From the NCBI GenBank assembly GCA_003254905.1, contig QANU01064559.1, forward strand, positions 1,566,689 to 1,630,688: a stretch of DNA of 64,000 nt, written 5' to 3'. Shown here in pieces: positions 37,875 to 49,666 of this stretch (the stretch's first letter is position 1; each line of letters opens with the position of its first letter). The notes beneath the pieces were generated by a model, which was not told the DNA's origin, did no database searches, and saw only the letters and a list, made by a program, of their open reading frames with translations. The translations under genes and the position numbers were made by a program. This DNA is from Nissolia schottii (lineage: Eukaryota; Streptophyta; Magnoliopsida; Fabales; Fabaceae).

Positions 37875-38395
37875 TGCTTCACGTACACTAAAAAATATAC
37901 ACTATACATACACATTATATTTATATAAATAAAATAGTTTGTGTTTTAACTCCTATAATGTTTGTGCACTTGATTAAATATTGTCGAAAATATCATCTAC
38001 AAGTTTGTAATGTTTGTGCACTCGTGGGAATAAAGTTTGTATATTACGTATAATGTTTGTGCATTTTTTAAATAAAGTTCAGGTTGTAAAACACTCTGAT
38101 AATTTTGTAATGTTCGTGCATTCATACATATAAAATTTGTGCATTACTATTTATAATGTTTGAGCATTTTTTAATAAAGTTTAGATTGTATATAACTCTG
38201 AATTATAGGTTTGTAGTGTAGTACAAATAAAGTTTGTGCATAAATGCGCATAAAGTTTGTGTTTTAACGCCTGTAATGTTTGTGTTTTAACGCCTTTAAG
38301 TTTGTGCTCTATTTTAGGAAACTATATGGTATACTAATTTGAATGGTGTATGTACAATGTATGAATATTTAGAATTGGGTGTACACGTAACATTT
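37875..38395. mobile_element. MITE copy 3, internally expanded
   Basis: The ends ttcacgtacactaaaaaata and gtgtacacgtaacattttt match the family. The centre has gained repeated units built on aagtttgtgcattaN and ataatgtttgtgca, more than doubling the length to about 520 bp. Confidence 0.65.
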
Positions 38396-39770
38396 TTTTT
38401 TCTTCTAAAAAGCATATGATGATGTTAGGTGACGAGTTTTATTAATCTTGTCCTTCAGTTAGCTGGCTTCTTTCTCCATCTATTTTTTTTTTCCTCTACC
38501 TTTTAGCGCAATTGTTAGCCGCCTCTGTTTTGTTTGTATGCTTCAGCTTGTACTGTACTGTGTTGTGGTGCTTCCCATCTCCTTGATGGTTAGAACACAT
38601 TTAATCTATATAAAAAAAATGTTTCGTAGCATATCAAATTGGTTGTTTTATTTGGCATGCAAGATGAATTGTTTCATACAAAATATTCCCCTAGGTCAAT
38701 GAGTTTAATTAATACAAATATGAAAAAAAATTGGTTTTGATAATTAATAACTTTTCATTTAAAAATAAGGCTATTTAATTTGTTGATTGAGATTAATTTT
38801 AATATATAATTAGTATAAAAAGTTTTACAAAGTCATTAAATTATATGTTTATATATTTATATATAATTTTTGAGGTAATAATTATAAAAATCACATATTT
38901 ATACTATTATGATAATGGTGATTTCTCACTTATTTTATGGGATAAATATATTTTCATACTAATTTTTTTTAACAATTTTTTGATTTAAATTCATTAAATT
39001 TTTCATCATTTTATGATTTATGTAATATGATATATTGATATGTCATATGATTCAATGTAATAATTAAATACTTTTGAATATAATATTGATAGAAATGTGT
39101 ATTATATGTGCAAACAGTTCGCAAATCTCTAAACATTTTGGAAGTTGATTTTTTTAATGATTTGATTAATGAAAAAGTTGTTAAAATTATGTAGAACATA
39201 AAATGTCGATAAAATTTGATGAATTTAGTTATAAATATTATTGAAAATATATAAAAGAATTTATATAAAAATGTATTTGCCTTATACAGCATGTGAAAAA
39301 CCACGTATGATAGTATATAATTAGATTAATTATGTAAAAGAAATTATAAAGCTAATGTCAGAACATAAATTCTTATTAATTTTGTTTAAACAACTAATAT
39401 TTAAAGTTTATGGCATTTCAACTCATCTAGATGGCCAAATCGACTTATATTATGAGGACAGTTTTAACTTTTCAATCACGTGATTCGAACAGATACATCC
39501 TTTAAAGAGAACAAAGTATTAAGTCACTAACGACAAAACTAATTTTTCAAAAATGATTAAAAAAAAAATTGTTAAGTATGTCAAGTGGATGATTACATTT
39601 GCACGGATTGATGAGGATGATATATTATATATAACATATCCCTTCAAATAAAAATAATAATAAATGGATATTCAAGGATTTAGTATCCACCGTAGATTTA
39701 GAACTACTTATAATGAACACTAGAGGGAGACGCTTCTCATTATTTTTAGATGAATACAGCTTTCTCTTAA

Positions 39771-39850
39771 AATCGTGATCTATTTTTATATTATATACGG
39801 GTCACATTAGAATCGTGATCAATTTTTATATTATATACGGGTCACATTAG
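39771..39850. repeat. 40-bp tandem duplication
   Basis: Two adjoining copies starting aatcgtgatc and ending gggtcacattag, with one base difference. Confidence 0.92.
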
Positions 39851-40279
39851 CAAATCTTGTTAAGTCTTTTTTTTTTACTAATTCAAATTTTTTTTAAATA
39901 ATAGTAAAATTGAATGATAGTATAAAATTCTTTATACTATTGATGGATACAAATTAATCTATATTTGTGTGTGTTTTAAAAGTTAATTGAGTTAGTTATA
40001 TGATAATTTTTCTTTCTGTCCAATCTAAATGAAATTGTTATGAAAGACAAAAATGAAGTTGGCGATTACAGCTATGCCATTCTTATCCTTTCGATGATTT
40101 CTTATTATTTTATTTTGTAGCTATTATCAAACTTACGCCCTCCTAGGGCTTAAATTAAATATTATTGTGGCATGGCTGCTATTAATTTTATAAGGAATTA
40201 ATAATAATTAAGTCAGAAAATAACTGAAAGTTAATTTACACATGATTGGATTTTTGTAGAAACTATTTCTATGCATCAA

Positions 40280-40400
40280 AATCGAAATAAATATTAAAAC
40301 TTTACATGATATCAGAGTTTTAAACTTTACATGATATCAGAGTTTTAGATCGATCATGGAGAACATAAAAGTAACGCATTCCGCTGCCACATGTTCCGCA
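40280..40400 (+). other. Possible Copia LTR end and primer-binding site
   Basis: acatgatatcagagtttta occurs twice in tandem (24-bp spacing) and resembles a mutated initiator-Met tRNA binding site. A short frame begins at the next ATG (near 40358). No pol sequence follows. Weak. Confidence 0.3.
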
Positions 40401-41466
40401 AAATCATGGTTAGCATAAAAAAATGTGTGTCTGAAGCCGAATCCAAGCTAATAGAGCCAAGAGATAAAGATAGAGAGCAACCCAAATTATAATATATGTG
40501 AAATAGTTCTTCATCCCAATTTTTCATTCTGAAGGGTGACTATCAATGATAGGTTTCTATTTTCGTTTCATGTGCCTCTACAGATGAAGAAATCATGATT
40601 GATGATCTATTAAAAATGCATAAAATGAAAACAGAAATTTAACAAAATATTAATAATTAGTCACAATAAAAAATTATAATGAATTATAATCTCTTTTACT
40701 CATACTTTAAGTTAAGAGTACAATTTTTAACAAATCGCTAATTACCGTAAAAATAAAATAAAAACACTTAATCTGCCTGATCAAATATAAATATAATCTT
40801 CATATCAAGATACAAAGAAACTACACTTATCTAGCGGATTTTGCAATGTGTTTAATATTGTAAGAATCCCAAGAAGGATTATTAGCTTCTTTTTCACGTT
40901 TAATTTGTTAAACAAAATTGATTAAACCGAAAGATAGATGAAATAACCTCTCTTTTTCCCCCCTTCTTCTATAAATTAACGTGTTACAAACACAACTTGC
41001 ACACAAAACATCATACTAATTAACATGTGAATTAATTAAGTGATTGCGTGTAGCAGCCACTAAGAAAAAACTGCCAATCAGACTCAATTTCATAAGTCAT
41101 AACCAATTTTTTTCACCGTCTAATAATGAATAGGCAGTCGACTCCCAATCATTCCAATTAGACAATCTGATCTAGATAGAAGTGGGGAAAAAAAAAAAGC
41201 AACGGAAAAAAACTGAAAATATTAAAAAGATATCCTCATTTTAAATCAAAAGTTATCATAAACCTTAATATTCTGAGTTTGGACCAATTACATTGTTCTT
41301 AGCATACAAACAATTCTGAAAACAAACAATAAAAGAAAAGAAAAGAATCAAAAGACTAAACAATCTTGACCTAAAAAGCAAAGTTTAACTTGACATGATT
41401 AACACGTGTGAAACAGTATCCTGTATTTCTTCCAAATATATTTTACTTCTTCCAAACATGATTTTC

Positions 41467-41782
41467 ACTTTGGTCAACTTCGTTTTTAACAAAAAATTTT
41501 GGCCAAAATCGTCCATATAAAATACAAAATTCAATTAGATTAGCCTCCTTTTCACCTTGTCTAACGATGATAGTTAATATGACATATAATGGAGGGACTG
41601 ATGTGATTAATTTTTAGATTTTGTATGGACAATTTTGGCAAAAGAAAATTATATAATTATGTGTCACGTCAATTGTCGCAGTTAGGGAAATAAAAGGAGA
41701 CTAAAGTGATTGACTTTTACATTTTGCAATGACGATTTTGGCCGAATTTTTTTTTTACAATGACAAAGTTGACCAAAGTAAA
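41467..41782. mobile_element. Foldback MITE
   Basis: Left arm actttggtcaacttcg, then ttggccaaaatcgtcc; right arm is its complement (ggacgatttt-type, then gttgaccaaagt). The arms are about 95 bp with a short spacer. Non-coding. Confidence 0.7.
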
Positions 41783-42596
41783 AATAACCATCTTTTTCAT
41801 AAGCTTATGCTGATAGCTAGAGACATATGAATAATTTTATATGTCTCTTTATATATGTTCTTTTACATAAGAACTCCTTTGACTTGTAACATAGATAATT
41901 TTTGAAAATGAGATTGATGATGATCGAACTCTAAACATCTTAATCATAATGCGTAACTCTAATATCATGTCAATAACTAAAGAGACACATAACTGATTTT
42001 ATACAATCTCTTCACACGTACTAATTCTCAATAGTCAACACAAATTAAAACGGGGAAGCTGGCGTACCTAGATCATAAGTCATTAGAAAGGACAATAATG
42101 GATGCACATATTTTAACTTATTCTATGTGTTTGGAACCAAAAGAAAAGAAGAAACCATACAATTTGTCCATGGAGTGGTTAATGGTGATAAGTTCGTGCT
42201 CAAGTTATAAAAATGGTTATATTAATTTCTATACCAAAATTTAGTCAAGTTAATTTTTGAGAGAAATTAATTTAATTAATATTAAAAGATTAACTTGATC
42301 AATTTTTAATAATTTTAAGAACGATTATGATTATTTTTATAACCTAAGAATGAACTTGACTTGTGTTATAATTTTAGTGACAAATTTAAAAGTTAATTTC
42401 AAAAGAAAACAACTTAATATAATAACAAATTAATATTTTACAGGGTGTAGGGTTTTATCCAAAAATAAAATAAAATAGTCAGTCTCCATTCCAATCCTTT
42501 ACCTTTACATTCCAACGACCGTGATGTTGACGTTTACTATGTATAGCTGAAAATTAAATTCAGCACGCTTTAAACAACGCAATACTATTTAGTTTT

Positions 42597-42833
42597 ACAA
42601 AAATGGTATATGTATACTCAATTTTATACACTCATATATACACCATTAATAATGTACAAATTTTATTCTCACGAGTGTACAAACATTACAAACTTGTAAA
42701 TGATACTCTCAATTATACTTAATTAAGTGCACAAACATTACATGAGTTAAAACACAAACTTTATGTATATAAATACGAGGAATATCTATGATGTATAGTT
42801 CTTAGTGTACGTGTAGCAGAACTCTTAGTTTTA
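42597..42833. mobile_element. MITE copy 4, upstream of patatin gene B
   Basis: Same family as 22558-22789, sharing long internal stretches (acttaattaagtgcacaaac, gagttaaaacacaaacttta). Its right end, cttagtgtacgtgtagcag, lies about 60 bases before the TATA box of gene B. Confidence 0.82.
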
Positions 42834-42894
42834 AGGAGTTCTACTCTACCTATGTATTGATTATTATTTATTATTTATATACTTGGTCCATCTC

Positions 42895-42903
42895 TATATA
42901 TAG
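42895..42903 (+). promoter_or_regulatory. TATA box of patatin gene B
   Basis: TATATATAG, 115 bases before the ATG at 43018; identical to the box upstream of gene A. Confidence 0.65.
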
Positions 42904-43017
42904 CCTTAATTAAAGCCAAGGAAACTAGACCTTTTTGTTTTTGCTCTCCTTCTATCTCGTCTCTTTTCCTCTTTGATCTCCTGCCTCTTCTTATACACAA
43001 AATTAATTAGGTTTCCA

Positions 43018-46000
43018 ATGGAAGCAAAGAAAAGCATGCCTCAAATTCCAAGTGACGAGGGATACCTTGTTACTGTGCTCAGCATTGATGGGGGTGGTAT
43101 TAGGGGAATCATTCCCTCAATTATGCTTGCTTTCCTTGAATCAGAGCTTCAGGTAATTAACTATTAACTAATTGATTAATTAACATGATATAAACCTCAT
43201 GCAAAAAGCTTGTTTTCCTCCATTGAGGTTCATGGCTTGTCTTTTATACGAGTAATTAATATTTGAGTTTTTGTTAACCGGTAACTTTTAGGATACTGGT
43301 AATCAATAAAATAAAAAGTGAGAATTATATTGTTTTCAACATACCCAAAACTTTTGCTTAGTTTTTGTGTTCATTTCTTGTATTGCTTATTTTTAGAATT
43401 TTGTGAAAGAGATAGTACAAATCAAAAAATAAAAGCATGAAATAATATTTTATTTTTTTTATTTTCATTATTTCATTTATAAGATTATGAGTTGAAGATA
43501 CAAGAATAAAAATAAGAAATGAAAATAGAAATCAAACAGACTCTATCTTACTTTTTTAGCAAAATTAATGATGTGTTTATTTTAACTTATTTTTAAAAAA
43601 ATGTAACATTTTCTTAATGGAGTTTACTAATCTCTACAAGCTCATGTGAAGGTTAGCCATGTCCACGTTTTCCTTTGTACAATATAACCACTCATATAGA
43701 TTGGTGGTTAATTATGGTGTTTTAATTATGTATGCAGAGGCTGGATGGAGAACATGTGAGATTGGCAGATTACTTTGATGTGATTACAGGAACAAGCACT
43801 GGTGGATTAGTGACCACAATGCTTACTGCTCCAAATGAAAATAATCGACCCTTATATGCAGCCAAAGATATCAAGGACTTCTACCTTGAAAATTGCCCCA
43901 AAATCTTCCCCCAAAACAAGTAATTAATTAATTCAATATATACTTTAACATTTTATATATATATATACACACACATGTGAGCGCTGAAATTACTTAAAAT
44001 TAATCGTGAGTGAGTTAAATTATCATGAATTGTATGATTATGGAGAGTCATGTTAAATATATTTTAAACCACATAATAAATAACATTTTAGTATTAATTA
44101 AGTGGCTGATTCTTCACTTTAAAATGTTAAAATATCATGTAATATAATAGTCTAATTCTACATAAGAAATTTTCTCATTCGGCCACTATTTCAAGAGCTT
44201 TATGCATAATTAAATACGCATGTGATTGGATAAGTGTAAAACTTTTTATGACCGTGCATAGTAATTAAAATCATTAATCATGTTGTACATATATCATATG
44301 AATATTCATTTGTGCATAGATATGTACTAATTTTATCAACAATATTAACTTTTCATATAGATCCAAGAATATCTTCACAAACATAGTGAAGTTCATCAAG
44401 TCTCTGTGGGGCCCCCAGTATGATGGCAAGTACTTACATAAGCTTGTGAGGGAAAAACTAGGAGACACAAAATTGCACCAAACTCTTACAAACGTTGTCA
44501 TCCCAACCTTCGACATCAAGCGCCTCCAACCCACCATCTTTTCCACCTTCCAGGTTCATCATCCCTGCCTAGCTCTTCCCTCTTAATTTTTTTTAATTGT
44601 TATTATTATTCTTAAGATAAAGTTAAGGATAATTAGCACAAATTATCATTGAGCTGGTTTGATAAAATTGTATTTCACCTAACATTTAAATGAGACTTAC
44701 TAATAATAATTTATCAAGTTTTATTTTTATTTATTGTGTTTTCTGATTTCAAAAGTTTGTGAAGAAAATAATAAAAAAAAAATTAGAATTTTGTGAAGAA
44801 AATAGTAAATACAAAAAATAAAAATAAGAAATAAAATTTTATTATTTTTATTGTTTTCACTGACCTAATATAAAATACAAGAAAATGAAATGAAACAAAA
44901 ATTTAATACATCATCGCACTAAAAAAACAAAGATGAAATATAATTTTGCACATAGTTCATAATAAAATGTAATTTTAGCAAATCTCTACTGTTCTTTGCG
45001 CTAATCACATATGCAATATTAATTAATATTAATTTTATTTTGAAATTGAATCTCAAAGGTGAAGAAGAGGCCAGACATGAATGCGTTGCTGTCAGATATA
45101 TGCATAGCCACGTCAGCAGCTCCAACATATCTGCCAGCTCATTACTTCGAAACCAAAAATGAGAATGGCCAAGTTCTCAGCAAGTTTGATCTTATTGATG
45201 GTGGTGTTGCTGCAAATAACCCGGTACGTCAATAAATGTGGTTGATTCTCACGTCATTGTCTAGGAAGTTTTGCGCATAATAGCACATTAGTAAATGAAA
45301 TTGTAAAACTCTTTTAAACTAAAAGTTAAGACTAACAAAAGTTGAGTTCATGTGATGGTCTCATCTATCAATTAGTCATCTCTTCTAAAAGTTTAAGTTA
45401 ATAAATAAAAATAATTATATAGTTTTGTATGCATGTCATTCTATACGTCTCCCCATATAAGAGCTCTTTTATTTAAAGCATGAATAATTTCTTTTAAAAA
45501 ATAAAAATCAACAAAGATTGAACGGTCATAAATATTCTATACCATGTCAATTAATTAGTTGAATCCATACTTATACATACGTGTGTGTGTGAGATCTCAC
45601 GTGGCGCCACTACATTACTTGCATCATGTGTATCCATTTGAAAAGAGCAATTTTTGGACAAAACTTTAAAAAAAAAATTAAAGAAGAATTAGACAAATAT
45701 ATCCTTATTAATTAAGGATTTAAAATTTTTTAAATGAAATCTCTTACTTTAAATGGTAAAATAAAATATCTCACTGTTAGATTAATAAAATAAAAAAATG
45801 ATATTCATATCACTTTATTAATTTAATAATAAATTTTTTATTTTATCTTTTAAAATGAAAATTTTTATTTTAAAAAAATCTTTATCCTTAATTAGTACTA
45901 ATTAAGGTATGGACATGACACTGTTTGACCCTTCACAGGCATTGGTTGCGGTGGCAGAAGTGTCAAACCAGTTTACCCACTATGGAAATTGTGCAAAGCT

Positions 46001-47937
46001 AAACGTACAAGCCGCACAATACGAACGTTTCTTGGTCGTATCATTGGGAACAGGTACTAAGAGTTCTTCTCGTTAATATTTTTCTAAAAATTTAAGCTAT
46101 TAATCATAGATATTCAAATAGATATTTGAATGATTTTTTATATATATATATATTTACTAATAACAGGATCGCAGAAGCTGGACATGAAGTACAGTGCAAA
46201 CGAGGCAGCAAAATGGGGGCTCTTGAGTTGGCTTACTGCCAAGGGCACCCCTTTGATTGATGCCTTTAGTGAGTCAAGTGCTGACATGGTTGACTTTCAC
46301 CTTGCCTCCACTTTTTCTGCACTCAAATCTGACCATAACTACCTTCGAATCCAGGTTCTCATCTTAGAACTATTGTATATCATGATTCTACGTATAAAAG
46401 AGTCCTTTTACTTAAATTTATTATTTGTGGGACATCGTATTGATAATTCACAACTTATTTCTTATCAAGCCGTTGTATTATCAAGTCGAGCCATAGTCTT
46501 AGCTAGACTCAATTCAATCCCTTGTAGATGGTACATATTAAAATTAAAAATACATAAATAATTCTTATGACTAATGATATAAAACATTATATTAAATTTA
46601 TTTGTTAAATTTTTTGCAGGATGATACCCTAACTGGGGACTTATCTTCAGTTGATGTGGCCACTGAAAAGAATTTGAATGATTTGGTGAATGCTGGGGAA
46701 GCATTGTTGGATAGACCAGTTTGTAAGCTTAACTTCATCACTGGCCGTTATGAACCCGCCACCCATTTTGAAACTAATAAGGAAGCTTTGAAGAGGTAAA
46801 TTTATATTTATATGGATAATTATTAATTTTTTTATTTCTTTTTATAACTTATCAAATGGTATATCTCCTGCCGGGAGCAATGATTAATTTTTATGGGAGT
46901 TTGAGTTTATTGAGGTGAGTATATCTCTAGCCACGAAATTCTCTTTATACACACTATTAAAAATTGAATCCCAACTAAATGCTTAAAGAACCTAAATAAC
47001 TACTAACTATGTTAGACCTCATTATTATTAATATACCCAAATTAAAAGAGTTTACTTTCTTATTTGGTATTCCAAATTTAAAAGAGTAAATAAACAATTT
47101 ATCATATTTTAATTGTGAATTTAATTGGTATGTATAGTGTAAAACTTTATATTTTACACGGTCAACCAATTAAATCTCTATCACACACGCTTGATGCATA
47201 TACACGAAGATTTGATTGGATATCAGTGTAAAAATTATATTATTAGTGCATAATAATTAAACTCTTTAACTATTATGTTTCATATATAGCAACACATGAT
47301 TGGATAAAAAAGTTTATGAGATTAATTTGTATGCACCGTTAGTACCCAAATTACAAGAGTAAATAAATAGTTTACCATATTTTAACTGAATTTAGTTGTT
47401 ATGTATTTACAATATAAAACTTTGTTATTTACACGGCCAATCAATTATAACTTGCCTCTCGTTAACATTAATGGTTGACTCCCCCCTCTCTCTAATTCAA
47501 AACATATATATATATATATATATNTATATATATATATATATAAAGATTTGATTGGATGCTACTATAAAAAAAAATGCACTCTACTAGTACATATATAGCA
47601 ATTAAACTATTTAACTATTATGTTTCAAATGTAACAACACATAATTAGATAACAATACAAAACTCTTACATTTATGACACATAAAAATTAATCTCTTAAA
47701 CTATTCTACTACTGTTTTTGAAGTGCAAAATTATCATTTCTAATTAATTTTTTTTAAAAAAACTAAAGGGCACGATGATATGATGATCCTTAATCAATTA
47801 TGATTTACCCCTTAATTTCAATCACAATTTCTTCACTGCTTAATTACTATTTTTATTGCAGGTTTGCGTTACGACTATCCAATCAAAAGCGATTTCGGAA
47901 ATCGGTGGTAGCAAATCTTACCAATGGACATGCTTAA
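43018..47937 (+). CDS. Patatin-like phospholipase B (gene B, eight exons, 409 aa)
   Basis: Exons: 43018-43152, 43738-43919, 44361-44553, 45059-45223, 45939-46053, 46167-46354, 46620-46795, 47862-47937; 1230 bases, frame intact. The protein is a near-duplicate of gene A: DGGGIRG (24-30), GTSTGG with nucleophile Ser65, [11 protein letters not shown] with Asp217, and the end TNGHA. No signal peptide, so a cytosolic lipid acyl hydrolase is expected. It differs from A and C in having an extra 113-base intron inside the SLGTG motif (46054-46166), splitting exon 5. The junction G|GA restores the Gly codon, and the intron has GT..AG ends with a poly-pyrimidine and TA-rich 3' part. It runs divergently from gene A and converges on gene C. 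An aataaa signal is present near 48051. Confidence 0.93.
47503..47543. repeat. (TA)n microsatellite in gene B last intron
   Basis: Alternating TA run interrupted by one N at 47524. Confidence 0.9.
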
Positions 47938-49666
47938 GAGAAGTCAGAAGAAATTAAAAAAGGATACTAATATGTGTTCTATGATTGGTGCCATTTAACT
48001 AAGTTTTAGTAATAATCATAATTTAATTACAAGTTGCAGTGATCCTAAGCAAAATAAATTACGAGTCCAAGGACAACTTGTATCATGTGATGTGTAGCTA
48101 TGTAAGATGTGTATTTTAATCATTGGGTTCTTATCAATGAAAGTATATACATATATACATATATATCCTGTGTGTCCTATGTCACTTATGTTTTCATCAG
48201 CCACTTATGAAATAATTATGTTGTATGTTGGACCTGATTTTTCCTTTTTTGACCTAGTACTTGATAATAAGTTAATAACGGATAATGTAATAATTTGTTA
48301 CATATATTACTGCTGAATTATATAGTTATATTATTAAAAAAATTACTTTGCATTAATTACTTTAAAAGATATTATTTTATAATAATTTAAGCATATATTT
48401 AATCATTTTAAATATTAATTTTTTATATGATCCAAGCATGTAAATGATTTGGTTCTTATATATGTGCATACTTAATCACGTAAAATTTACTATGAAATAT
48501 TATGAAATTATTTTGATTAATTACGTTAAACTTCAACATTATTAGTTATCATACTCGAACTATTAAATTAAAATAAGATGAAATAAAATAAAATAAAACA
48601 TTTTATCTTTAATGATGGAAAACTATAGATCAACATGTAAAGTTTATTCCCTTAAATTTTGCGAGTTTGCACTTTAATCCCTAAAAAGAAATTCGCTTAA
48701 CATTTTAGTTTCGGGCGATTATATTATTATAATAAGTTAGGGAGTTTTTTTTAATTATAATGTCGCTGTTTCTAAACTTTATTATCAAAATACTACTATT
48801 TTAAAACATATTACAAAATTACATATGTTTTAGACAGGTGACAGGCGAGTTTGTGAGGCACAACCACGTATGACTCGTCAAACCAGTTGGTGTTTTTGGC
48901 TTGAAATCGCCAATTCGCTTGACGTTTCCTGAGATAAAAAAACATATTTAACCCATTATATTGACTTTTCCTAAGATTTAATGAAATTACACTCAACATT
49001 CCTCTATTTGGCTGTCTTACACTAACTTCTCCAGTTAACTGTCATGCCAGCAGTTGAAAATGCCAAGAAAGTTGGCGATTTCAAGCAAAAAATGTCAACC
49101 GGTTGGACGAGTCTTATGTGACTCTGCCATTACATCTCACCTGTATACAAAATAGTATAATTTTATAATATGTTTAGAAATATTGGTATTTCGGTAATAC
49201 TTTTTGAAAACATGGGCATTATAATAAAAAAAATTTCTTTTTGTTAAATATGATTTATTACCTATTAATAGAAATGATGACGTTACCGCTTATGACATGT
49301 TATATCTGACATAGATATAATTGAAACGTTGCATTGAACATAAAAGAAAGACATGTATGGGTTTTTTTTAAAAGGTTAGCAAAGAAGGCCCAAGGCCCAA
49401 AAAACTAAGAGGCACTAGAAATTAAATGGGCCTAAGGCCCATATGATAGTTGGGCTCTTTTAAGATTGATAATTACTATATGTTAATTTTTTTAACATTA
49501 ATTTCATTTGAAATTTAATAGCTCAGGATTATTCCAATTAATGAAGAAACAAGCAACTGAGAATTAGAGAATAACAACTCAATTGTTGGGAATGAGAATA
49601 TTTTATTATTATCTATTCTGTTTACAATTGCAAACTTACAGATGATAAACAAATACTTAAATTCTG
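47938..49666. other. Convergent intergenic region between genes B and C
   Basis: Holds the 3' UTRs of both genes and one foldback element. No other gene seen. Confidence 0.55.
48737..49232. mobile_element. Foldback element between genes B and C
   Basis: Arms of about 190 bp are inverted copies: the left arm contains gacaggtgacaggcgag and ggcttgaaatcgccaa, the right arm ttggcgatttcaagc and catctcacctgtatac. The spacer is about 110 bp. No transposase. Confidence 0.75.

Larger units (their letters stand above)
36491..42596. other. Intergenic AT-rich region between patatin genes A and B
   Basis: No gene recognised; reading frames are short and of biased composition. It contains an expanded MITE copy (37875-38395), a 40-bp tandem duplication (39771-39850), a possible Copia LTR end (about 40280-40350) and a foldback element (41467-41782). 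Confidence 0.55.

Noticed and set aside
39011-39304. 97-codon minus-strand frame
   Set aside because: Extreme AT bias gives an I/F/Y/K-rich translation with no domain; expected by chance in such DNA.
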